From assembly GCA_937921525.1 (NCBI GenBank), contig CAKZUM010000379.1, positions 1 through 8,168 of the forward strand: a DNA stretch of 8,168 nt. Direction: 5' to 3'. Shown piece by piece: positions 1 to 5,355 of this stretch. Below the pieces are notes generated by a model. It was not told the DNA's origin. It was given only the letters and a program-made list of their open reading frames with translations, and searched no databases. The translations under genes were made by a program, and so were the position numbers. How positions within the stretch are numbered: the stretch's first letter is position 1; each line of letters starts with the position of its first letter. The DNA comes from an uncultured Saprospiraceae bacterium. Its GTDB lineage: Bacteria > Bacteroidota > Bacteroidia > Chitinophagales > Saprospiraceae.

Positions 1-117
1 GTAATGCCAGAGGATGCTTATGCCGTAAAAGTAGGTTCGGGGGAATCTATTGCTCGCTATCGAATTACTTCTGTTGAGCAGGTACGGGATTTGTTACAGT
101 TGATGGTGGAGGAGTGA
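1..117 (+). CDS. Trehalose-6-phosphate phosphatase domain, C-terminal fragment
   Basis: An open frame enters from the left edge and ends at TGA 115-117, giving 38 residues. The segment PEDAYAVKVGSGESIARYRI followed by SVEQVRDLLQLM matches, from memory, the last strand and helix of HAD-type trehalose-phosphatases (OtsB), where a 'P-x-A-x-x-V/IKVG' strand is followed by 'A-x-Y-x-L/I' and a helix with a 'V-x-x-L/F-L' pattern. In Bacteroidota this domain is often the C-terminal half of a bifunctional trehalose-6-phosphate synthase/phosphatase, a cytoplasmic enzyme that makes the osmolyte trehalose. The catalytic HAD motifs would lie upstream of the window, so neither activity nor a fusion to the synthase can be judged here. 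It is the only plus-strand gene and is convergent with the ABC gene ending at 390. Confidence 0.7.
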   Translation, partial: VMPEDAYAVKVGSGESIARYRITSVEQVRDLLQLMVEE

Positions 118-244
118 AAATAGAGATCAGAAGTGAAAAAGAGGTCAGAAGTCAGACCGTTCCTATTAGCTTACCCTAATGGAACTGTCAGAGGTGAGAT
201 GTATGATGTTGACCTCATGATGCTTTTGGGAGTGTAGCTATGAA

Positions 245-273
245 GATCGTCGAGGTCTCAAACCTCGACGATC
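245..273. repeat. Perfect 12-bp-stem hairpin (GATCGTCGAGGT)
   Basis: GATCGTCGAGGT (245-256) and ACCTCGACGATC (262-273) are exact reverse complements around the loop CTCAA. The hairpin sits between two convergent genes. Neither strand has a T-run right after it, so it is not a canonical intrinsic terminator, though it could end transcription or protect 3' ends in both directions. It resembles the other 33-bp hairpins of the window in size and position. Confidence 0.85.
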
Positions 274-332
274 CTGTATTTATTACAAAATTTGTCAAAG
301 AAAAATGAACACCTAGCTCTCCACATCATACA

Positions 333-376
333 TCTGACAGCGCAGCAATCTGACATCCGACAGCGCAGCGGTCTGA
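333..376. repeat. Two tandem copies of the GACAGCGCAGC repeat
   Basis: Two 21-nt units, at 333-353 and 356-376, share the form TCYGACAGCGCAGC-RR-TCTGA and are spaced 23 bp apart. A third copy is at 3639-3659. Within each unit GACAGC and GCRRTC can pair imperfectly around a GCA loop. The second copy ends 13 bp from the stop codon of the ABC gene and so lies in its probable 3' UTR. Confidence 0.8.
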
Positions 377-389
377 TATCTAAAAAAAA

Positions 390-1136
390 CTAGTCAATCA
401 CATGATCCCCACTAATATACCGGTGATCCGTATCGAAGGCACTAATAATATTTTCATTCTTCTCATCCTTTTCTACCAAACCATCTCTAAGGCGAATAAT
501 ACGGTGCGCATGTTGTGCTATATCTGGTTCGTGCGTAACCACAATAATCGTATTGCCTGACTGATGTAATCGCTCGAAAATTTCCATGATTTCTATAGAC
601 GTCTTGGTGTCCAAATTTCCAGTAGGCTCATCTGCCAATATGATGGCTGGATTGTTAACCAAAGCTCTAGCAATGGCAACTCTTTGTCGTTGTCCACCAG
701 ATAATTCATTGGGCTTGTGGTCCATTCTATCACCTAAACCTACTGCTTCTAAAGAGGTGGCAGCTTGTTCTTCTCTTTTAGTTTTAGGAATACCTGCATA
801 TACTAGCGGAAGCGCAACATTGTCTAGAGAAGAAAGTCTAGGCAATAAGTTGAAAGTTTGAAAAACAAAACCAATATCTTTATTTCTAATCTCAGCCAAC
901 TCATTATCCTCCATCGTACTAACATTCGATCCATTTAGTACGTATTCTCCTTCGGTAGGGGTGTCCAAACAACCTAGTAGGTTCATTAAGGTTGATTTCC
1001 CAGATCCCGATGGCCCCATTAATGCCACATATTCATTGGGTTGAATATCAATAGTGACAGATTTGAGTGCATGTACTTTTTCGGAACCCATTATATAGGT
1101 CTTCCTTAATTCTTTAATTGAAATGATTGGTTCCAT
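390..1136 (-). CDS. ABC transporter ATP-binding protein, LolD/MacB type
   Basis: This 248-residue nucleotide-binding subunit powers an inner-membrane ABC complex. It shows every motif of the fold: Walker A GPSGSGKS (41-48), Q-loop glutamine in FVFQTFNLLP (Q93), signature LSGGQRQR (145-152), Walker B IILADE (165-170) followed by PTGNLD, and the H-loop histidine in VVTHEPD (H202). 'PTGNLD' and 'FNLLPRLSSLDNV' are typical of the MacB/LolD/FtsE group, which works with FtsX/MacB-like permeases in lipoprotein release or efflux. The partner permease is not in the window, so the substrate is unknown. The frame is open back to 1247, but those 37 extra codons translate a purine-rich tract and a hairpin repeat, whereas MEPIISIKELRKTY is the usual N-terminus of the family. 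Start 1136 was therefore chosen. The tail after DGLVEKDE is unconserved in appearance. Confidence 0.93.
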   Translation of the reverse strand: MEPIISIKELRKTYIMGSEKVHALKSVTIDIQPNEYVALMGPSGSGKSTLMNLLGCLDTPTEGEYVLNGSNVSTMEDNELAEIRNKDIGFVFQTFNLLPRLSSLDNVALPLVYAGIPKTKREEQAATSLEAVGLGDRMDHKPNELSGGQRQRVAIARALVNNPAIILADEPTGNLDTKTSIEIMEIFERLHQSGNTIIVVTHEPDIAQHAHRIIRLRDGLVEKDEKNENIISAFDTDHRYISGDHVID

Positions 1137-1149
1137 GTATGTTTTTTTT

Positions 1150-1180
1150 AGAGCAGAGAGCAGAGAAGAGAGAACAGAGA
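1150..1180. repeat. Purine-only-like AGAG tract
   Basis: This 31-bp stretch is built of AGAG, CAGAG and AACAGAG pieces; the only pyrimidines are three C. It lies 13 bp upstream of the ABC start codon and reads as a polypyrimidine leader on the coding strand. It is followed at 1200-1211 by the perfect palindrome ACGAAATTTCGT. It may be low-complexity repeat debris or part of the leader, and I cannot assign a function. Confidence 0.6.
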
Positions 1181-1218
1181 CGCATTTCGTAAAGAAACGA
1201 CGAAATTTCGTTATTGGA

Positions 1219-1251
1219 AGACTTGGGAAGTTTTTAAAACTTACCAAGTCT
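1219..1251. repeat. 33-bp hairpin repeat (AGACTTGG type), copy 1
   Basis: AGACTTGGGAAGTTTT (1219-1234) and AAAACTTACCAAGTCT (1236-1251) form a 16-bp stem with one mismatch around a single T. It lies 16 bp past the gatC stop codon, in the gap between gatC and the ABC gene. It is the reverse complement of the hairpin at 5199-5231 apart from the central base. It could act as a transcript-end hairpin for gatC, but no T-run follows on the minus strand. Confidence 0.85.
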
Positions 1252-1267
1252 AAAGCCTAAAGTTTTT

Positions 1268-1558
1268 TTACAAATCAATAACTTTACTCACCTTAAAATA
1301 AGCATCGTTCTTATCTGGCGCATTGGATAATGCTCTAGCTCGATCTACTTGATGCTTTACTTCATCTGTTCTCAGCACATTTACCTCATCTGTAATATAT
1401 ACTAGAGGTTCTACTTCTGTTAGATCTAGTTCCTGCAATTTTTCGACCATTCCAATAATATTGGTTAAGTCTTTTTGTATTGCGGTTCTTTCTGTATCGG
1501 ACAATTTTAATCTGGATAACTTTTCCAATTTTAAAATTAGGTCTTTATCTATTTGCAT
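1268..1558 (-). CDS. gatC: Asp-tRNA(Asn)/Glu-tRNA(Gln) amidotransferase subunit C
   Basis: This 96-residue protein has the usual GatC length and pattern. An N-terminal helix pair 'LILKLEKLSRLKLSDTE' (8-24) is followed by 'DLTNIIGMVEKLQELDLTEVEPL' (30-52), and the C-terminal strap contains 'LRTDEV' (62-67), 'ALSNAPDKNDAYFKVSKVID' (76-95). GatC bridges the GatA amidase and GatB kinase subunits of the cytoplasmic complex that converts misacylated Glu-tRNA(Gln) or Asp-tRNA(Asn) into the correct aminoacyl-tRNA. gatA and gatB are not in the window, as is common in Bacteroidota, where the genes are scattered. The ATG at 1558 gives the standard N-terminus, with no visible Shine-Dalgarno sequence. It lies 55 bp downstream of the asparaginase homologue and could be co-transcribed with it. 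Family assignment is secure; the operon link is inference. Confidence 0.93.
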   Translation of the reverse strand: MQIDKDLILKLEKLSRLKLSDTERTAIQKDLTNIIGMVEKLQELDLTEVEPLVYITDEVNVLRTDEVKHQVDRARALSNAPDKNDAYFKVSKVIDL

Positions 1559-1613
1559 ATTAAAAAATTAGATGATTGGTAGGGTTTTAGCGATGAATGA
1601 ACGATTTTTTGTT

Positions 1614-2114
1614 TTAGGACAAGGAGGGCGGCACTTCAAAAAAACCAGTTTGCCGATTCTTTCTTACATTATCCCAATTGTAATAGCGACCATTCATAGC
1701 CACATACACGCCCGGGGGTAAGGCTTGAGCGAAAGCTAAAGCACTACCCAGATTGAAAAATCCATCAGAAGACCCACCAAACGCATAGGGAATCATCGCA
1801 CCAGTCAAGATAATAACTTTTTTTTGAATTTTCTGTTTTGCTAGATATTTTGCTGTCTCTACCATAGTATCTGTACCATGTGTTATAACGATTTCCTTCG
1901 CCAAACATCTCTTGCAGTTATGCGCTATGATGGCTCTATCATCATCTGTTATTTCCAAACTATCCACCATCATTAAGGTCTTGATATCAACATCTATGGT
2001 ACAACGGCCTCGTTCAAACATTTCCTTTAGGTGGGTATCTTTAAAATATAATTCACCCGTGATGAAGTTATAGTCTTTATCAAATGTGCCTCCTGTTACA
2101 AATACTTGAACCAT
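1614..2114 (-). CDS. Short, single-domain L-asparaginase-like protein
   Basis: This 166-residue protein corresponds to only the N-terminal catalytic domain of L-asparaginases, which are normally about 320-350 residues. The active-site pieces are visible: VTGGTFDK (6-13, nucleophile candidate T10), Y15 in the flexible lid region, ITHGTDTMVETA (77-88, with T81 and D82), LTGAMIP (103-109), and a lysine in NVRKNRQTGFF (K152) that aligns by pattern with the catalytic lysine of type II enzymes. The expected reaction is hydrolysis of asparagine to aspartate and ammonia in the cytoplasm; no signal peptide is seen. Ending at TAA after PPSLS with no homologous frame downstream, it looks like a natural short family rather than a truncation, and I recall similar one-domain proteins in Bacteroidota and gammaproteobacteria. 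The substrate may differ from asparagine. It precedes gatC by 55 bp. Confidence 0.8.
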   Translation of the reverse strand: MVQVFVTGGTFDKDYNFITGELYFKDTHLKEMFERGRCTIDVDIKTLMMVDSLEITDDDRAIIAHNCKRCLAKEIVITHGTDTMVETAKYLAKQKIQKKVIILTGAMIPYAFGGSSDGFFNLGSALAFAQALPPGVYVAMNGRYYNWDNVRKNRQTGFFEVPPSLS

Positions 2115-2143
2115 ATTGGGTGAGTTTTAAAGAGGGATTACTT

Positions 2144-2187
2144 AAACTGCGAATGAGTTTACCATTAATTAATGGATTAAGCAGTTT
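2144..2187. promoter_or_regulatory. Nested inverted repeat upstream of the asparaginase gene
   Basis: AAACTGC (2144-2150) and GCAGTTT (2181-2187) enclose the perfect 14-bp palindrome CCATTAATTAATGG (2162-2175). The block begins 30 bp upstream of the asparaginase start codon, where an operator or a folded 5' leader would be expected. No TAnnTTTG box is evident close by. Regulatory function is inferred from position and symmetry alone. Confidence 0.4.
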
Positions 2188-2222
2188 TGATAAAACTAAA
2201 TTAACCAAGCTAGGCTTATATT

Positions 2223-2309
2223 TTACCGCATAGGTACATAGGCCACATAGATTTCTACGCTATGTGACCTATGTACCTATGTGGTGAAATTATCAACTAC
2301 TATGCGGCA
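2223..2309 (+). repeat. Composite hairpin plus 24-bp-unit element, copy A
   Basis: A 28-bp stem with three mismatches is formed by 2223-2250 and 2260-2287 around a 9-nt loop; its arms contain CATAGGTACATAGGCCACAT and the matching TATGTGACCTATGTACCTAT. To its right (about 2283-2309) follows a GTGGTGAAATTATCAACTA-CTATGCGGC stretch that matches the 24-bp tandem units at 7314-7361 read on the opposite strand. This shows that hairpin and unit form one element. It ends 14 bp from the dapD stop codon and lies in the gap between dapD and the asparaginase gene. Confidence 0.8.
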
Positions 2310-2322
2310 ACGCCGCTTCTCT

Positions 2323-3483
2323 TTAGTCCGTATGCAGGCTAGCATTCAATTCTATCAAGGAATGATTAGGTCGGCAAGTTAACTTTCCTGTTTGAGAGTT
2401 ATTGATAAATAGTAAGTTGTCTTTACCATTCAAATCCATCCCTTTTACGATATTGTCGCCTTCTGCTACAACCTTACCATTTATATCAACGGGTTCTTTG
2501 TTATCGTTGTACAAAGAAACTTTAGAACCTGCCGTTACATATACTCCAGCAGCTACAGTACAGCCATTACCTAAAGAGATGCCTGTTCCCGCATTCGCTC
2601 CTAATAAACACTTTTGGCCAATCGAAATCACGTTTTTATTTCCACCAGAAAGCGTTCCCATAATAGATGCGCCACCACCAATATCAGAATTCTTATCAAC
2701 CACCACACCAGCAGAAATACGACCTTCTACCATTGCGTTTCCTAATGTACCCGCATTAAAATTAATAAAACCTGCAGGCATCACCGTTGTACCTGGACTT
2801 AGATAAGCCCCCAAACGAACTCGATCTCCTGAGACAATTCTTACGCCATTTGGTACATGGAAATTCACCATATAAGGGAATTTATCTACATGGCTTACGC
2901 TCAATACTTCTCCATTAAAGGTAGCCTTAATTCTTTCTGATGCTAAGTCTTCTGGTAAAATTGGGCCTTTATTTGTCCAAGCCACATTAATCATTTTGCC
3001 GAATATACCTGCTACGCCGATTTCATGCGGCTTTACTAGCAACTGAGATAAACATTGGGTTTTGAAATATCCCTCTTCTGGTGTCTCGACTGCTGTGTCT
3101 TTATCAAAAAGGAAGTAGGCAATTATATCTATTGTAGTATAGCCTTCCACTTCTTTTAGTTGATGAAGCAATTGATGGATAAGCGTAATATTTGGATGCT
3201 TCTCTACTTCATTATGAAATGCTTCAAATTTATTGAACGCTTTTTGTAATTGGTCTTTATTGACGGTTACAAAGCCATTGCTACTTTTATCATAGCCTGT
3301 AACATCTTGTAATAAAGCTGCCGTACCATAGGCTGTTTCAAAATTGATCATTGGATAAAATACTTCCAATGTTTTGTCGCCTTTGGTTTTTCTAATACCT
3401 AAACCGAATGCAGTAGGTTTTGTATAGCCTGCTTTACTTTGTATGTCTGCTACGTATTTTTTGAAATCTTCTATGGTTGCCAT
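2323..3483 (-). CDS. dapD: Tetrahydrodipicolinate N-succinyltransferase (long type)
   Basis: This 386-residue cytoplasmic enzyme transfers succinyl from succinyl-CoA to tetrahydrodipicolinate in the diaminopimelate/lysine pathway, which feeds peptidoglycan synthesis. The C-terminal half is a left-handed beta-helix with the family blocks GTTVMPAGFINFNAGT (231-246), MVEGRIS (251-257), SDIGGGASIMGTLSGG (266-281), CLLGANAGTGISLGNGC (292-308) and AAGVYVTAGSKV (311-322). From memory these match the Pseudomonas/Mycobacterium-type DapD rather than the roughly 270-residue E. coli type. E253 in MVEGRIS is probably the catalytic acid. The N-terminal 210 residues match the extra N-terminal and middle domains of that type. 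At 386 residues it is somewhat longer than the about 320-345 I recall. The ATG at 3483 gives MATIEDFKKYV; no upstream extension is needed. It stands alone, without other dap genes. Confidence 0.92.
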   Translation of the reverse strand: MATIEDFKKYVADIQSKAGYTKPTAFGLGIRKTKGDKTLEVFYPMINFETAYGTAALLQDVTGYDKSSNGFVTVNKDQLQKAFNKFEAFHNEVEKHPNITLIHQLLHQLKEVEGYTTIDIIAYFLFDKDTAVETPEEGYFKTQCLSQLLVKPHEIGVAGIFGKMINVAWTNKGPILPEDLASERIKATFNGEVLSVSHVDKFPYMVNFHVPNGVRIVSGDRVRLGAYLSPGTTVMPAGFINFNAGTLGNAMVEGRISAGVVVDKNSDIGGGASIMGTLSGGNKNVISIGQKCLLGANAGTGISLGNGCTVAAGVYVTAGSKVSLYNDNKEPVDINGKVVAEGDNIVKGMDLNGKDNLLFINNSQTGKLTCRPNHSLIELNASLHTD

Positions 3484-3499
3484 ATAGTTGTTTGTTTTG

Positions 3500-3585
3500 A
3501 CTATTCAGCATGTAAACCAGAACTCCCCCCGACCCCCTCTTTTTAAGGGAGGGTCGGGGAGGGTTCTCAACGAATGCCGAATAGT
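3500..3585. repeat. Nested GC-rich inverted repeat upstream of dapD
   Basis: An outer stem ACTATTCAGCAT (3500-3511) pairs with ATGCCGAATAGT (3574-3585), with one mismatch. An inner stem pairs 3519-3541 with 3545-3567, C-rich on the left (CCCCCCGACCCCC) and G-rich on the right (GGGAGGGTCGGGGAGGG). The inner mismatches are transitions that leave G-U pairs on one RNA strand or the other. It starts 16 bp upstream of the dapD start codon, so it lies in the leader or promoter of dapD and also 3' of lpdA. Similar C-run/G-run hairpins are, as I recall, dispersed in many Bacteroidota genomes. Confidence 0.8.
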
Positions 3586-3638
3586 TATGTTTATCTTTTT
3601 ATTTTTCTCCTAGAAATCAGTATAGTCAATATCACTCC

Positions 3639-3659
3639 TCTGACAGCGCAGCGATCTGA
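3639..3659. repeat. GACAGCGCAGC repeat, third copy
   Basis: This single 21-nt unit has the same form as the pair at 333-376 (TCTGACAGCGCAGC then GATCTGA). It lies 9 bp from the lpdA stop codon, separated only by a run of T on the plus strand. The copy at 356-376 sits in the same way next to the ABC gene stop. The repeated placement suggests a 3'-UTR element. Confidence 0.8.
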
Positions 3660-3668
3660 CTTTTTTTT

Positions 3669-5066
3669 TTACAAATGAATCACCTCATCATAAGCTGCTG
3701 CCGCCGCCTCCATAATCGCCTCACTCATAGTAGGGTGGGGGTGAATGGTTTTGATCAGCTCATGTCCTGTAGTTTCTAATTTTCTAATAGCTACGATTTC
3801 TGCAATCATTTCTGTTACATTAGAACCGATCATGTGTGCGCCTAGTAATTCTCCATATTTAGCATCGAAAATGACTTTTACGAAGCCTTCTTTTGCGCCT
3901 GCGGCACTAGCTTTTCCAGAGGCAGAGAAAGGAAACTTTCCAACCTTCAACTCATATCCTGCTTCCTTAGCCGCCTTTTCTGTGTAGCCTACAGAGGCTA
4001 CTTCGGGAGAGCAATAAGTACAGCCAGGGATATTATTATAGTCGATTGGTTCAGGGTGGTGTCCAGCAATTTTTTCTACACAAATAATTGCCTCTGCTGT
4101 GGCAACGTGCGCTAGGGCAGGGCCAGGTACTACATCACCGATTGCATAGATGCCATCCACATTAGTTTTGTAAAATTCATCTACCTGAATCAAGCCTCTA
4201 TCTGTCTTGATACCCAATGCTTCTAAACCAATATTTTCTGTGTTTGGACTGACGCCTGTTGCAGATAAAACCACATCGCATTCGATAATTTCTTCTTTGC
4301 CTGTCTTTCTACTTTTTACCTTTACCTTACAGCCTTTACCAGAGGTATCAACTGACTCAACAGAAGAATTAGCTAAGGTCTTGATTCCTTTCTTTTTATA
4401 GACTTTTGTTAACTCTTTTGAAATATCTGCATCTTCTCTTGGGACTAGGCCTTGTTCCATAAATTCTACAACCGTTACTTCTGTACCGACAGCATTGTAG
4501 AAATAAGCAAATTCAACCCCGATAGCTCCTGCACCAACAATAACCATCTTTTTAGGCTGCTTGGCTAGAGACATTGCTTTTCTATATTCTATCACTTTTT
4601 CTCCATCAATAGGTAGGTTGGGCAATTGTTTAGCTCTACCACCAGTAGCGACTATAATATTTTTGGCTTCGTAAGTAGTTACTTTACCGTCTTTATCTGT
4701 TACCTCTACTTTTTTCCCTCTAGCTAACTTCCCTGTACCATCGATCACCGTAATTTTATTTTTTCTAAAAAGGAAATTAATCCCTTTACTCATGCCATCT
4801 GCTACGCCACGACTTCGCTTAATCATTGCGTCAAAATTAGACTTGGCACTGCCTACTGTAATTCCATAATCTTCCGCATGAGAGATATATTCAAAAACTT
4901 GTGCACTTTTCAGTAAAGCCTTAGTAGGAATACAGCCCCAGTTCAGACAAATTCCGCCCAAATGCTCTTTTTCTACTACTGCTACCTTTAAACCTAGCTG
5001 AGAAGCTCGAATAGCAGCAGGATAACCTCCTGGTCCTGAACCAATTACAATTAAATCAAAATTCAT
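3669..5066 (-). CDS. lpdA: Dihydrolipoyl dehydrogenase (E3)
   Basis: This 465-residue FAD flavoprotein reoxidises dihydrolipoamide with NAD in the pyruvate, 2-oxoglutarate or branched-chain dehydrogenase complexes and in glycine cleavage. Visible features are the FAD site GSGPGG (9-14), the redox disulfide GGICLNWGCIPTK (C40 and C45), the NAD site GAGAIG (178-183), the second FAD segment GIYAIGDV (305-312), and the C-terminal active-site HPHPTMSE with H444 and E449. Length is standard and no lipoyl domain is fused at the N-terminus. The frame is open to 5174, but the added 36 residues would span a TAnnTTTG promoter box at 5116-5123. MNFDLIVIGSGPGG is the normal family start, so 5066 was chosen. 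No E1 or E2 gene is adjacent, so the partner complex cannot be told. A GACAGCGCAGC repeat follows its stop. Confidence 0.96.
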   Translation of the reverse strand: MNFDLIVIGSGPGGYPAAIRASQLGLKVAVVEKEHLGGICLNWGCIPTKALLKSAQVFEYISHAEDYGITVGSAKSNFDAMIKRSRGVADGMSKGINFLFRKNKITVIDGTGKLARGKKVEVTDKDGKVTTYEAKNIIVATGGRAKQLPNLPIDGEKVIEYRKAMSLAKQPKKMVIVGAGAIGVEFAYFYNAVGTEVTVVEFMEQGLVPREDADISKELTKVYKKKGIKTLANSSVESVDTSGKGCKVKVKSRKTGKEEIIECDVVLSATGVSPNTENIGLEALGIKTDRGLIQVDEFYKTNVDGIYAIGDVVPGPALAHVATAEAIICVEKIAGHHPEPIDYNNIPGCTYCSPEVASVGYTEKAAKEAGYELKVGKFPFSASGKASAAGAKEGFVKVIFDAKYGELLGAHMIGSNVTEMIAEIVAIRKLETTGHELIKTIHPHPTMSEAIMEAAAAAYDEVIHL

Positions 5067-5111
5067 ATTAATATAGTTTAGTTTTTGAAGTTGTGTATAG
5101 ACGTATATTTT

Positions 5112-5123
5112 GGCGCAAATATA
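5112..5123 (-). promoter_or_regulatory. Probable promoter -7 box of lpdA (TATATTTG)
   Basis: On the minus strand this reads TATATTTGCGCC, with a perfect match to the Bacteroidota -7 consensus TAnnTTTG at 5116-5123. Transcription would begin near 5110, leaving a leader of about 40-45 nt before the lpdA ATG. No good TTTG -33 box was found at the usual distance. The 11-mer ATATTTGCGCC recurs upstream of the desaturase gene at 7287-7297. Confidence 0.55.
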
Positions 5124-5198
5124 GAGTAGATTCAGCTTATTTGGTAGGAATATGGCATAAGCTAGACGCCGCAAGAGTAGAAAATTGGTTTTTAGTAG

Positions 5199-5231
5199 AG
5201 ACTTGGTAAGTTTTTAAAACTTCCCAAGTCT
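5199..5231. repeat. 33-bp hairpin repeat (AGACTTGG type), copy 2
   Basis: AGACTTGGTAAGTTTT (5199-5214) and AAAACTTCCCAAGTCT (5216-5231) form a 16-bp stem with one mismatch around a central T. It is the reverse complement of copy 1 at 1219-1251 except for that central base, so the two are inverted copies about 4 kb apart. It lies upstream of the lpdA promoter box in the CPBP-lpdA gap. Confidence 0.85.
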
Positions 5232-5355
5232 TAGGTAGACTATGGTTATTACCTTTTATTAAATCAATATGACCATTTACGCTATAAATATTACCTTTTT
5301 TCACATTTATTACACAAAATGCATAATATAATTTTTATATAGATTAAATTATATA

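Larger units (their letters stand above)
118..389. repeat. Convergent intergenic region rich in inverted repeats
   Basis: This tail-to-tail gap between the trehalose phosphatase end and the ABC gene has no credible gene. From left to right it holds a 'GGTCAGAAGTCAGACCG' segment (143-159), a small hairpin 160-169/176-184, a CTGTCAGA (186-193) plus GATGTATGATGT (198-209) stretch, a perfect hairpin 245-273, then the reverse complement of the earlier stretch (ACATCATACATCTGACAG, 323-340) and two copies of a GACAGCGCAGC repeat. The two halves are roughly inverted around the central hairpin, so the whole can be read as one imperfect inverted element. No canonical hairpin plus T-run terminator was found, but eight T residues follow the ABC stop codon on the minus strand. 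Confidence 0.6.

Noticed and set aside
245..273. Hairpin as a canonical intrinsic terminator for the convergent genes
   Set aside because: There is no T-run after the stem on either strand, so it is listed as a repeat only.
586..861. Plus-strand open frame of 91 codons inside the ABC gene
   Set aside because: It lies antisense to conserved ATPase motifs and encodes no recognisable domain.
1137..1247. N-terminal extension of the ABC ATPase (37 codons)
   Set aside because: It translates the purine tract and the 33-bp hairpin repeat and has no family resemblance; MEPIISIKELRKTY at 1136 is a normal start.
2402..2806. Plus-strand open frame of 134 codons inside dapD
   Set aside because: It is the antisense shadow of a well-supported dapD beta-helix region and has no recognisable protein features.
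5067..5174. N-terminal extension of dihydrolipoyl dehydrogenase (36 codons)
   Set aside because: It spans a TAnnTTTG promoter box, and the FAD-binding strand begins right at the ATG at 5066.
5269..5331. Small plus-strand open frame of 20 codons (MTIYAINITFF...)
   Set aside because: It lies in very AT-rich sequence upstream of the candidate promoter boxes, with no start signal and no family resemblance.
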